The position numbers and the translations under genes were made by a program. The notes beneath the pieces were generated by a model. It saw nothing but the letters and a program-made list of their open reading frames with translations, had not been told where the DNA came from and searched no databases. Shown in pieces: positions 23,128-35,088 of a stretch of 64,000 nt of DNA. The stretch spans positions 806,001-870,000 of the forward strand of contig WHVD01000006.1 in the NCBI GenBank assembly GCA_015178975.1. The letters run 5' to 3'. The stretch comes from Hysterangium stoloniferum. Its lineage: Eukaryota; Basidiomycota; Agaricomycetes; Hysterangiales; Hysterangiaceae. Position 1 is the first letter of the stretch; every line of letters starts with the position of its first letter.

Positions 23128-23333
23128 AGGTGACAAAACTGTTCCAATGTTTTAATACTTCCCATTAAATGTTGTCTAACTGATCACATAAATTTCTTAA
23201 AATGGTGAAAATATTCTAGCAGATGCCCTAGCATACTAACTTTCATATTCCCAAGTATTACATAATATTGATGGAAATTGGTGTCACAGTGAATATTTAA
23301 AAATAACCAATTATTGGGACAGTTTTGTCCCCT
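23128..23333. mobile_element. Small Tc1-like MITE candidate
   Basis: About 205 bp with imperfect inverted ends: gtgacaaaactgttccaatg on the left and ttgggacagttttgtccc on the right. The ends resemble the termini of the larger MITE at 25206-25812. The boundary with the following LTR A is tight. Confidence 0.45.
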
Positions 23334-23625
23334 TGTTATGACCCATTTCTGGATACTTCAACATCTGATATTATCCGACACATCTGACTTTCTGCCCCAA
23401 GCCTCCAACCTGACTTCCCACCTCAATATCTGACCCTGACTTCTGACTGCAGAATATTTATTGTTCCTGTACTTCCAGATCTCATCCTTGTTCTGCATTT
23501 GGTAACTTAGTTCATCTTATTGTATTCCCATTTTGGAATACTACCGAATCCATCTTATTGTGATCTTAGTTTGTAGTACAATAACAAGAGAACTTATATT
23601 AGTTTCTGTGAATTTGTACTTTACC
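23334..23625 (+). repeat. Partial LTR family A
   Basis: Begins TGTTATGACCC and matches the first half of LTR A in sense orientation, with an internal loss. It ends where repeat I begins. Confidence 0.65.
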
Positions 23626-24125
23626 TTAGGATAGTCACACTTCATTGAATATACAAAGTTTTATGTCCTCATATTTTTAAGTGAGACTATTTCCTTTAGC
23701 TATGACTATATATATGTTTTAGGAGTTTATATTTCATTACCCCAAAATTTCATCTTTAAAACTTGTATACTCTTTTAAAATATGTACAAATGTCATGGTT
23801 AACCAAAATTATTTGGATTATGACTTAATCTTTGGGATGAGATGCATTCTCTAGTATCTCTGTGACTTTTAAAATGTCCACAAACATTATAGTTAACCAA
23901 AATTATTTGGGTTATGACTTAATCTTTGGGATGAGATGCATTCTCTAGTATACATATTATGCAAACTTTAAATGTAATTCATATAATTTAAATTTATTTG
24001 GTTTAGAAAGTTAACCAGAACTATCTGGCCAACCAATCCTTGTTTGGAATTTATCCCCAAAAGGATAATCCATATATGTTTGTTTGACTAACTTTTTGTT
24101 GAAATATGATATATATAATTAGTAA
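23626..24125 (-). repeat. AT-rich repeat I, inverse copy with empty LTR F site
   Basis: Reverse complement of 13836-14790 without the LTR: ccagaactatctggccaacc here is the pre-insertion form of the site occupied at 14047-14450. Confidence 0.7.
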
Positions 24126-24450
24126 TCTTGCATTCTTTTGTAAATAGATAAGTAACTACTGTATAGCTGCTTAGTAATACTAATGCTCTTTGCTCGCGTC
24201 CTGTCAGGAACCAGAAAACCCACTGGCCTCTGGGCTCCTGGACCCCATCCTACATGCTCCCAACCCTCTATATTGTATAGTTACAACTGGAGTTCCTGCC
24301 GGAGCCCACACATCAACTTGTTTATGCCTGACTCTTTGTATGCATCCCACCCTATCTGCACCCAACTCTCTATACCCACTACCAGACAACCCGCTAGGAC
24401 CTGGACTCCACCCTATATGCACCTGACCCACTATATGGAACCCAACATAC

Positions 24451-25826
24451 TGTTACGACTGGAATTCCCACCAGACTCTGGGCACTAACTTATATGCACC
24501 TGCACCCTATACGCACCCATTGTCAGTTCACTGGAATTCCCACTGGACTCTGTACGTCAGACTTGTCTACATTTGACTTCGTTACGTTGTGTTTCAGTCA
24601 CCGGAATACTCACCAGACTCCATCCCTGTCTATGTCCGTCCTCATCCCGTGTGTCAGTCACCAGACCCCACTCATAAAACCCATCATCCCTCTAACAGAG
24701 CCCCATTCCCATTTTAGTCAAATAACCTGTCACAATTTGGGCTCCGCTCCCACACCATTTCCCGTTATGGTTTATGATTTGTCACGATTCGGACTCCGCT
24801 CTGTTCCGTCCCATTCCTAACACCAAATTTGGTGTTTACTATTCCCATTTCATGTTTTGCTAGTTTTGTTTCATCATTACTGGATTTGGTATGTCATTCA
24901 CTCCACGGTCTATTTAAACTGGCCAATGTTGTACATACAATCCAGTCAGAAAATCAGCTTAGATTCCCCCCAGTAATCTAATACATTTTCCGCTCTAAAC
25001 TCCTACTTGAATTACACTGCTTACACTAGTTGGAGCCCACAGGCTCTGGCGCATCTATCTCTCTTACCTATCTCGACTCATGACCTCTCGACCTCCCGTA
25101 CACCTGTCTGAAATTGGACAACACGATCTCACGAGGGTGTAGCCTATAAGCTGAAGCCAAGTCCTACCGGATATTCCGCAGGTTTCTCTGGAAACCCACC
25201 ATGTACAGTGGGTCAAAAAACTGCCCCAATGTTTGTGCATTTTAGAAGGATTGATATTGTGTGAAGGAATTACATCAGCAAAAATTCTGACAAATTCACA
25301 TGATATACTAGAACATGTTGGCTATCTACCAACTTAAGAAATCATGTGATTCCAATCAAAGCTCATTGCTCAATAAATCAAACAAAATAATCACTCATTG
25401 GGGCAGTTTTTTGACCCTCTATTATTTTACAATCTAATACTTTGTATGACCCCCGTTTGCCTTTAAAACTGCTTGTATCCTCTTAGGCATGCTTTTTATT
25501 AGCTTCTAAGATGTCTCTGGTGGTATTTCAGTCCACTCCTTTGCCACCCTGTCCCATAATTCATGTGTGTGTAACATTGAAAATCAGAGAAAATAATAGA
25601 GGGTCAAAAAACTGCCCCAATGAGTGATTATCTTGTTTGATTTATTGAGCAATGATCTTTGATTGGAATCACATGATTTCTTAAGTTGGTAGATAGCCAA
25701 CATGTTCTAGTATATCATGTGAATCTTTCAGAATTTTTGCTGATGTCATTCCTTCACACAATATCAATCTTTCTAAAATGCATAAACATTGGGGCAGTTT
25801 TTTGACCCACTGTACATACCCTAACA
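24451..25826 (+). repeat. 5' LTR of element E, containing a MITE
   Basis: TGTTACGACTGG...CCCTAACA. Without the 607-bp MITE it is about the length of the 3' LTR. A TATTTAAA box is at 24911, and agtcagaaaat, the likely transcript start, is at 24944-24954, about 33 bp downstream. Confidence 0.9.
25206..25812. mobile_element. Tc1/mariner deletion derivative (foldback MITE)
   Basis: 607 bp flanked by TA (25204-25205 and 25813-25814). Inverted repeats of about 225 bp begin cagtgggtcaaaaaactgcc. The core of about 150 bp encodes, on the minus strand, the carboxy end of a Tc1 transposase (VAKEWTEIPPE, SMPKRIQAVLKANGGHTKY) with one in-frame stop. It is a deletion product of an autonomous Tc1 element; it has no intact transposase and could move only in trans. 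The 3' LTR of element E supplies the empty site. Confidence 0.88.
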
Positions 25827-25828
25827 GT

Positions 25829-25839
25829 ATTTTCTGACT
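25829..25839 (+). promoter_or_regulatory. Self-complementary primer-binding site of element E
   Basis: attttctgact, two bases after the LTR end, is the exact reverse complement of agtcagaaaat at 24944-24954 in the LTR. This is the self-priming layout known from Tf1/sushi chromoviruses, where the first 11 nt of the transcript prime reverse transcription. I see no tRNA-type binding site here. Confidence 0.65.
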
Positions 25840-26054
25840 AAGACTCACAGATTGTTTTCAATATGCCACCAAGAAGAAAAGCACACACACATACATCATT
25901 ATCTGGACCATCGACTCTTCATTCCCCGTTAACTTTGTATACCAGCCAGACGCTTGTGAACCAGTCGGAACCCATGGAAGAAGCCCGTATCGAAGAAGTC
26001 CTGGGAAACCAGGATGAATCTGAGTATGAGGATGAGTCCATGGTCCTAGTATAA

Positions 26055-27058
26055 GGTAGGAGTGGGTCATGTGAATCATCAACATGTCATGTGACCTTAT
26101 TTGTATCAATTTGGCATGTTGAACTTTGTTCATTCATCTCCTTGACTCCTTACCACCACTATGAAATCCATCTCTACTGAAAAGCATTCTTCTGTTGTTT
26201 CTCTCCTCAATGAGGGATATTCCCATTGTCAAATTCAAGCTAGGACTGGCCTGGGGAAGGGTATTATTGGCAGGATCAGTAAGGAGGTAGAGGGGGATAA
26301 GGAAAATTATCCTGGTGGCCATCCTTCCAAGCTTTCCCTTATGATAAACAGTCAATTGTCTGTCAAATCAGCTCTGGGAAGCTTGACAATGCTGTCCAAG
26401 CCACCCAATTCATAAATTCCATCATATCTACCTCTGTCACTCCTCAGACGGTTAGGAATGTGTTGAAAGAAGCTGGCTTTAGGTCAGCAACAAAGAAGAA
26501 AGTCCCTATGCTCAAGGGGTCTCATTGTCAGCAACATCTAAAGTTTGCCCAATACCATGAAAATTGGACTATGGAGGACTGGAAGAGGGTGTTGTGGACT
26601 GATGAGACAAAAATCAATAGGATTGGGTCAGATGGGAAGGTATATGTTTGGAAGCAACAAGGGGAACCAGTATCAGACAGGACCACCACACCAACTGTCA
26701 AACATGGAGGGGGGAATAACTTGATGATTTGGGAGTGTATGGGCTGGAATGGGGTGGGGAAGCTGATAGAGATGCAGGGGAACATGGATGCAGTGCAGTA
26801 TTGTGAGATCTTGGAGGAGGGAGTGGAGGAGAGCATTGAAAGTTTGGAGATGGCTGAGGATACATGGTACTTCCAACAGGACAATGATCCAAAACATACC
26901 TCAAAAAAGGCAGACCAGTGGTTTTCTGACAATAACATCATTCCCATGAAGTGACCTGCCCAATCCCCTGATCTAAATCCCATTGAACACCTCTGGCAAC
27001 ACCTCAAGGCCAAACTCCAACAATATGACATACCACCCAAAGGAGTGACAAGGGCAAA
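26055..27058 (+). mobile_element. Tc1/mariner element with damaged transposase, inside gag
   Basis: The transposase starts at ATG 26161 with a helix-turn-helix N terminus (RTGLGKG...GRISKEVEGDKEN). The catalytic part has WTDET (first D), QQDNDPKHTSKKA (second D) and SPDLNPIEHLWQHLK (E), the Tc1 DD34E arrangement. It has a frameshift near 26345, and a TGA at about 26953 where a Trp is expected before PAQSPDL. It stops at about 27058, lacking the last 40 or so residues, which are the very part kept by the neighbouring MITE. The ends are not clearly resolved. It cannot make a working transposase. Confidence 0.85.
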
Positions 27059-28917
27059 GGTGTCGAAAATCCTCTGTCCAATGATCGACTGCCACTTTCG
27101 GATCCCGCCTCTGAGTATTTAGCAATCACTTTAGAAAGGTTGATGAATCATATGCTCGGAGAAGGCAAAAAGAAAAATCCGGAATCCCCACAGTCAAATG
27201 TCAATGCTCCGGAACCCTTCACGGGTTCCAACCCAAACAAACTCTCTACTTTCCTCATGCAATGTCACTTCAATTTCCGCGATCGATCCGCTGCTTTCTC
27301 CATGGACTCCTGAAAAGTCAACTACGCACTTTCATACTTGTTGGGATCTGCATTGAAATGGTTCGAACCGGCTTTTAGCAGACTTTCCAAGGAAGAGCCG
27401 CTTTGGCTCGAAGATTGGGATGCTTTTGTTGAGGAGCTTGAAACCAACTTTGGCCCATATGATCCAACAGGAGAAGCCAAGAATAGTCTCAAAAATCTTT
27501 GTATGAAGGACACGCAGTGCATCACGGACTACATCATCCAATTCAATAATCTTGCAGCTCATTGTCAGTGGGGCAATCCCACTCTCTGCCACCAATTCTA
27601 CACTGGTCTGCTGTCCCACCTTAAAGACAAAGTCTCGAAAGGAGAAGATGGCAAGCCAAAAACCCTGTCCCATATGCGCCTCAAAGCTCAAAACGTGGAT
27701 GCACGTTATTGGGAAAGCAGTTGCCCACGAGACCTCTGTGGACAAAGTAAACAAGTCCACGGCCAATAAAACCAACAACAACAACTCGTCAACCAGCAAC
27801 CAAAACTCCACACAATCTGACAAGAAGAACAATAAAAAGTCTTCTAACAACAACAACAACAAGGACAATAACAAGGGTCAACAGTCTGGCAAGCAAGCTG
27901 GAAAACCCGACCTCTCAGGCAAACTCGGACCCGATGGCAAATTGACCCCACAGGAAAGACAACGTCGCATGGACAATAACCTCTGTCTCTTGTGTGGGAA
28001 ACCCGGTCATTGAGTCCTGGAATGTCTGCTGGCAAAAGCAAACTCTGCAAAGGGTCAAACAGCCAAGACCTCCATGGAAACCCTGTCGAAGGACAAACTG
28101 GCTTCCGACTTGAAAAAAGAGTAAGCAACCCCGCAGACTCCACGCGGGTTGGGGGTTGCATTGCCTCTCCGCACATTCAAGAGTTTACCCACCTCAACGC
28201 ATCCGCTCTTTCACATTCCAATTCATTTTTCATTAAATTTATGTCTAATATGATTCTGAAATTCATTTTTTCAGCCCTTATAGATTCCGGCTCAACTCAT
28301 TGTTTTTTAGATACAAAATTCACACAAAAAAATTTGTTGTCAACTTACCCGATAAATCCTGTCAGTCTCTGCCTCTTCGATGGCACAAGTAATTCAGTTG
28401 TCACCCAAGCTTGTGATTTATCCATCTGTTTCCTGTGTGGAACATCTCAATTGGTCACTTTCTATGTGACCCAGTTAGACTCAAGTTGCTCAGTGGTCCT
28501 AGGACACAACTGGCTTACCTGCTACAATCCGTTGATTGACTGGATAGCTAACAGTATAACATTCTGGACTCCTGCGGCAACCGAGGAAACTGTGCCCGTA
28601 ACGGCCTCCACAGCACTCATGGCCTTCCTGGCACCTGCAATCTCGAGGACTCCTGTGATCCCTACGGCACCCATGGCTTCCCCAGAACCCACAGCACCTC
28701 CGTCTATTTCTCTGATTAATGCTGCAGCTTTTATTAGGGCTACAAAAATGGATGGGTCCCAGGCGTTCACTATCAACTTAAAAATTGATGAAGCAACTGG
28801 ACATTTTTCAACTCTGGTATCTGAATCTGAGCAAGCCACTGACCTAGAAGGCATCCTGGAGAAATATCATGACTTCATGGATGTTTTTAGCAAGTGGAAA
28901 GCTGACCAGCTTCCACC

Positions 28918-29639
28918 TGTTACGACCGTGTCGCAACCCTATCGGTCCCGAGGTTATCGCCACTTATCAACGTTTCAAGTCACCATCTCGGAAACCATCA
29001 GCCCCAAAGCTGATGTATGTTTTCGCGAAGATCAAACTCCGTTTACGCCCACATCAAAATAACTCGTATTGTCTGGTCAAACTTTGATACGTCCCCTTTA
29101 TTATGTTGATCCGTTCAACCTTATGTTTCACATATGTCTATCTATATTTGTAGTCCTTGAACTATTTCCTTTTATCGTAATTACGCTCTCGGTTATCATC
29201 AGCCTCTGAACTAATCATAAACTTCCCGTTCCTAGTCAAGCTTATTGTTAATGCCGTTTTCCACCCTTCTCCCCATTAGTATTTTCTAGACGCCTGTTAC
29301 TTGTATATAAACCCGCTGTAGTTGTAGTTACTAGGCAATCAGAATATTGACTCAGAACACCCTCATACGCCTGTAATAGTCTCATACTAAGAATCCCCCC
29401 ATCCGCCTCCGCGTGCGCTCGCCCACTCCCGGCCCTGACCCCTTGGCCCGACGCTCGACTTGTCCTTCAGTTCCGATTGGTATCACGCCGAAAAGAGCTC
29501 TTTAGGATTAGTTTTCGCCCACCCGAAATCTAAGGACACCCTACAGATATTTGCAAGGGCGCAGCACATAAGCTGAAGCCAAGTCCTTCCAATCGGTCCC
29601 TGTCGGCCACCGACATTAGTCAGTTTTCAGTTCTTAACA
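28918..29639 (+). repeat. Solo LTR family D between protease and RT of element E
   Basis: 722 bp TGTTACGACC...TTCTTAACA. The flanks ccacc/ccgcc agree at 4 of 5 positions. It has a TATATAAA box near 29310 and the conserved 3' module at 29556-29585. Confidence 0.9.
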
Positions 29640-30454
29640 CCGCCCCATAGAGAATACGACTTAAAAATCAATCTCAAAGATGGCGCCCAGCCACCCTAGG
29701 ACATATTTACCCACTCTCATCCATGGAACTTTCCACGATCTGCAATTTCCTGGATGAACATTTGTCCATAGGTTTTATCAGACCCTCAAAGTCTCTTTTT
29801 GGAGCACCTGTTCTGTTTGTCAGAAAAAAGGATGGATCCCTTAGACTATGTGTTGATTTTAGAGGACTCAATGCTGTCACCAAAAAGGATAAGTATCCAC
29901 TTCCACTCATATCTGATCTGCTCGATGCTCCGTGGAATGCCCAGATTTACACCAAAATAGATCTCAAACATGCCTATCATTTGGTCTGGATCACCACGGG
30001 CGACAAATGGAAAACCACTTTTAGAACCCATTATGGGGCCTTTGAGTGGTTGATGATGCCCTTTGGACTCACCAATGCTCCATCTGTTTTTCAGTGTTTT
30101 ATCAACGACATTTTCTCCGACATGCTCGATGTATGTGTTATTGTTTACTTGGACAACATTCTTATCTACTCTGAGAATCCCGTGGAACACGACAAACAAG
30201 TCCATGAAGTTCTCCGGAGACTCAGACAACATGGTTTATTCATGAATGGTAAAAAATGTACTTTTGACACAGACTCTGTGGAATACCTGGGTTTCATAAT
30301 GGGACCCGACGAACTCCACATGGTCGAAACTAAAGTGCAAGTCATCAAAGATTGGCCTGAACCCCGAAAAGTTAAAGATATACAATCCTTCCTCGGCTTT
30401 GCCAATTTTTACAGACGGTTTATCTGCGGATATTCTGACATCACGGTACCCCTT

Positions 30455-30928
30455 TGTGAGGAGTATGCTTTTGCCACAATTTCATTGTGGTAAAACACTC
30501 CTTTTATTTTATTTATATTTTACACATTCTATTCATATTTTTCTATCTTTTATATTCTTCGAATATTGCATCATTTCATTAGTTCGAAGCATTGTGTATA
30601 CTTGTAGGTGCACTCGGCACCAAATGAAACTCAGACACACTTTTACCCAAGCACCACCACTCATAAGACATAAACTAGGTCTACTACGAGCGGTGATCAG
30701 GGTAACGTGTCAGCTACCACATAGGTAGCATCATCTGAACTACTGAACACTTCTGGCCTCAAACTATAACAGCCAAGGCCTCCACTCGATCCATTACACT
30801 CATTGACTCCTGTATCATCTAGTGCTCTCTCTCTCACTTTCTCTCATATTGCACCGAAGAGGTTGATTCCTCCTCTTCTACTCATTTCTTCGTATATAGA
30901 ACAGTCAGAACTTATACCACTCTTCACA
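30455..30928 (+). repeat. Solo LTR family F between RT and RNase H of element E
   Basis: 474 bp TGTGAGGAG...TCTTCACA. The flanks ccctt/ctctt agree at 4 of 5 positions. Confidence 0.88.
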
Positions 30929-33209
30929 CTCTTATCCATCTTATGTGTATGGATACTCCATGGAATTTTAACGATAAGTGTCAAAAAGCTTTCAATCTTT
31001 TAAAAAATTCTTTTTCTTCAGTTCCTATTCTGTTGCATTGGAAACCAGACTTCCCACTCATTGTTGAAATGGATGCCTCAGACTATGCACTTGGAGCCAT
31101 TCTATCTATCCAGACTCTGACGGAGAAGTCCACCCCGTGGCTTTTCTGTCCTGGACTTTTACCGGAGCAGAGCTCAACTATGACGTTCATGATAAGGAAC
31201 TCCTGGCAATCTTTTCAGCTTTCAAAGCGTGGCAACACTATTTGGAAGGCTTGGGAACTCCGATTGACATTGTTACAGATCACAAAAACCTGGAATATTT
31301 TTCTACTACAAAACTTTTGACCCGTCAGCAGGCCCACTGGTCTGAATATCTATCTGCTTTCAATATGATTATCCACTTTTGACCCAGCTGTCTCGGTGGC
31401 AAACCTGACGCTTTAACTAGATGATGGGACGTCTACCCTAAAGAGGGGAGCAACAACTATGCCACGGTAAACCTGCACAACCTGAAACCTATTTTCACAA
31501 ATCAACAACTTACTGCATCAGTCCGCATAACTTTCCTCATCAATCCCATTGTCCGTGGAATTATCATTATGGATATTGAGAAGTTACATCAAGATATTCT
31601 ATCAGCAATTCCGTTAGACCCGATTACTAAAGCTCACCTTGACAATCCCGTGGACCCCGACCAACCCCGGTTGTCTCTTGATCAGCATGGTTTCATTAGA
31701 CTTGATGATCAGATCTATGTACTGGACTCTGACGGCCTCCACCTCAGGATCCTTCAATACAAACATGATCATCCACTTTCAGGACATTTCGGGTACAACA
31801 AAACTCTATCATTAATAAGAAGAGAATATACTTGGCCCAGACTCTGTGGATTTGTTAAGCACTATTGTAAATCTTGCACTACTTGTCCCCACTCGAAATC
31901 TCAGCAACACAAGCCATACGGCCTTTTGAAACAACTCCCAGTACCGGAACATCCATGGAATTCTATCTCTATGGATTTCATTGAACACCTACCGGACTCC
32001 GAAGGCTTTTCCGCCATTCTAGTCATTGTTGACAGATTCTCAAAACAAGGTATATTCATCCCTACTTATGATACAATTACGTCCATGCAGTTAGCAGAAC
32101 TTTTCATTATCCACGTATTTTCCAAGCACAGAGTTCATATCTCACTTCTTTAGATCCCTCAGGAAATCCTTGGACATGAAATTACATTTCAGGTCTGGAC
32201 ATCACCCGGAAGGTGATGGACAAACCAAACACGTCAATCAGACATTGGAACAATATCTCCGCGTATATTGCAATTACCAACAGGACAATTGGAAATCCTT
32301 GTTACCACTTGCAGAATTTGCTTACAACAATGCACCCTCAGCCACTACTGGTGTTTCCCCGTTCTTTGCAAATAAAGGATATAATCCAAATATTACAGTA
32401 CATCCAGAATGAAATCTCACCTCTGCTTGTGCTCAAGAGTTCACCACAGACCTCCACAAGCTCCATGAGGAACTCCGGACTGCAATAAAGTCCGCCCAAG
32501 AGCAATATCAACATTCAGCGGACAAACACCAGATCCTACCACCCAACTTCAAGATTGGCGACCATGTTTTTGTCAAAGCTCAATTCTTCTGGACGACCTG
32601 TCCATTAAAAAAGCTTGCTGAAAAATATTTAGGTCCCTTTGAAATTATCACACAAGTAGGTTCAGTCTCTTGGACCCTACAGCTTCCAGATAGCATGCAC
32701 GCAGTACACCCGGTATTTCATGCTTCTATGCTAGAACCTTGTACTGCTAACACTATCCCAGATCGCGTGCAATCTCCGCCTCCTCTGGTCATTATTGACG
32801 GAGAACCTGAGTTTGAAATCTCACAAATTTTAGATTCGAAAATTGACAAGCATCGACACACTTGTAAACTGCTTTACTTGGTCAAGTGGACGGGTTACGA
32901 GGGCACCGATGAAGAAACCTCATGAATTTTGGCCACAGAACTCAGTAATGCCATGGAAATCATTACTGACTTTCATACAGCTTACCCACTCAAACCTGGA
33001 CCACTATCGTCTCTCTGACCACACTCCATGGACCCCATGTTACATTTGGACTCATTTTCATTATTCCCTGTCGCCCTATGTCTCCCTTTGCTTTTACAGG
33101 TTCTGACATGTTTTCAAGTCCTTAAGCGGAGTTTCCACAGACTTTGATTTTTTATGTTTTTCACACCTTACTTTTATTTTCAAAAAAATTATTAAACTTT
33201 TATATTTTA

Positions 33210-34880
33210 TTTCAATCTACATTTATGGGGCTATGTTTCTGCCCAACCTCAGCCATCTCCTGAGGAAGCTCCACTACCTTTGCAGGCACCCCGTCCTCAT
33301 CTGACCTGGCATCCTCGGAACTCCTGGCTTGCAGCTCCTCATATATATATCCGCCAAACTCCGCAAGGAATTTCCAAAACTCTGAGCGGAGCCCACGGAG
33401 CTCATTCGCCACCACTATTTGGACCTTGTTGCTTTTTCAGAGCAACTCATTCTGGGCCTCTATGCCCTCAGCGATCCGCCCCAACACATTGTCCAACCTG
33501 GACATCCCATGTCTGTCCCACTAACATCCCACACCCCGGGTCCTGTGGGTTGCTCATGGACGAGTGAGCACCTCGCCTTGAGGTGTGTGCATTGGTAGCA
33601 TCCCAGTCCCTGCCCAGACTTTCGATTGCACTCTGTGTTCTGGTCATTGCAACCAGAACACCGTGGATCATTCCGTGTCAGTAGGTGGACTGGTGCCGCC
33701 TTCCTTGCCTTCTGTTGATATGATTAGTTCCCCGGATATCCCACAGACCTGAGACTTACCTTTTGGGGGCTCTCCAGCTCCCCCTCAGACTCCGATTTGA
33801 CCTCTCTCACTTTGCGCTGAAAATGCTAAGTCAGTTAAACTCAACAAGTTGAAACATTGGGACTTACTTTGCCTGCGGCAACCACAGCCCTCTCCGCAGC
33901 CACCTGCACAGCCTCCTCCTCATCCCTCTTCCTCTGCCTCTTGTTATGACCGTGTCACAACCCTATCGGTCCCGAGGTTATCGCCACTTATCAATGTTTC
34001 AAGTCACCATCTCGGAAACCATCGGCCCCGAAGCTGATGAATGTTTTCGCAAAGATCAAACTCCGTTTACGCCCACATCAAAATAACTTGTATTGTCTGG
34101 TCAAACTTTGATACGTCCCCTTTATTATGTTGATCCATTCAATCTTATGTTTCACATATGTCTATCTATATTTGTAGTCCTTGAACTATTTCCTTTTATC
34201 GTAATCCCGCTCTCGGTTATCATCGGCCTCCGAACTAATCATAAACTTCCCGTTCCTAGTCAAGCTTATTATTAATACCGTTTTCTGCCCTTCTCCCCAT
34301 TAGTATTTTCTAGATGCCTGTTACTTGTATATGAACCCGCTGTAGTTGTAGTTACTAGGCAATCAGAATATCAACTCAGAATACCCTCATACGCCTGTAA
34401 TAGTCTCATACTAAGAATCCCCCCATCTGCCTCTGCGTGCACTCACCCACTCCTGGCCCCGACCCCTTGGCCCGACGCTCGACTTGTCCTTCAGTTCCGA
34501 TCAGTATCTCGCCGAAAAGAGCTCTTTAGGATTAAGTCTTTGCCCACCCGAAATCTAAGGACACCCTATGGATATTTGCGAGGGCGCAGCACATAAGCTG
34601 AAGCCAAGTCCTTCCAATCAGTCCCTGTCGGCCACCGACATTAGTCAGTTTTCAGTTCTTAACACCTCTCCACCTCTTCCTCCACAGCCAAGGCTGCCTG
34701 GTATTCCCTGTCAAGAGCTTCCTCCACCTCCCTCGCCTCCTTTTCCACCTCCTCATGTTGTCGACACTGTTCCTCTCGCTGTGCCAGCATTTGGGCCACA
34801 CTGGGTGGCACCCGATATGGAGTGCCCGTGGAGGGCCTGGTGGTCGGCATAGGATGTCTTGGCCTTGGCTTGGGTCCCAT
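33210..34880 (-). other. Antisense coiled-coil/Zn2Cys6-like gene in element E
   Basis: On the strand opposite to gag-pol, starting near 34880 with a Pro-rich segment and a Glu/Arg-rich coiled coil that is split by LTR D. It continues through an intron at 33817-33867, a 57-nt mini-exon, an intron at 33712-33759 (both GTAAGT...CAG on the minus strand), and a cysteine cluster at 33660-33568 spaced C-X2-C-X6-C-X9-C-X2-C-X6-C. A helical, acidic tail extends to about 33210. The distance from second intron to first cysteine is the same as in element A, to within one base. A fossil copy; function unknown. Confidence 0.6.
33942..34664 (+). repeat. Solo LTR family D with perfect TSD
   Basis: 723 bp TGTTATGACC...TTCTTAACA, flanked by cctct (33937-33941 and 34665-34669). 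It interrupts the antisense gene of element E. It is very similar to the copy at 28918, so both are fairly recent. Confidence 0.92.
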
Positions 34881-35088
34881 TATGGTGAGACGGGGGTAAT
34901 AAAGAAGAAGAAATTTTCATTTTTTCAATTTTTATATAGGCTCATCGCATCTGAACCTTACCTTCCAGATCACATGACTCTTTGACACATACGTGTAACC
35001 AACATGTCTTTTGACACATGTGCATAGCTGACAAGAACCTTATCAAGGTCTAGAGCCTCTTTGGGACTTCGGCATAAAGGGAGGGTAC

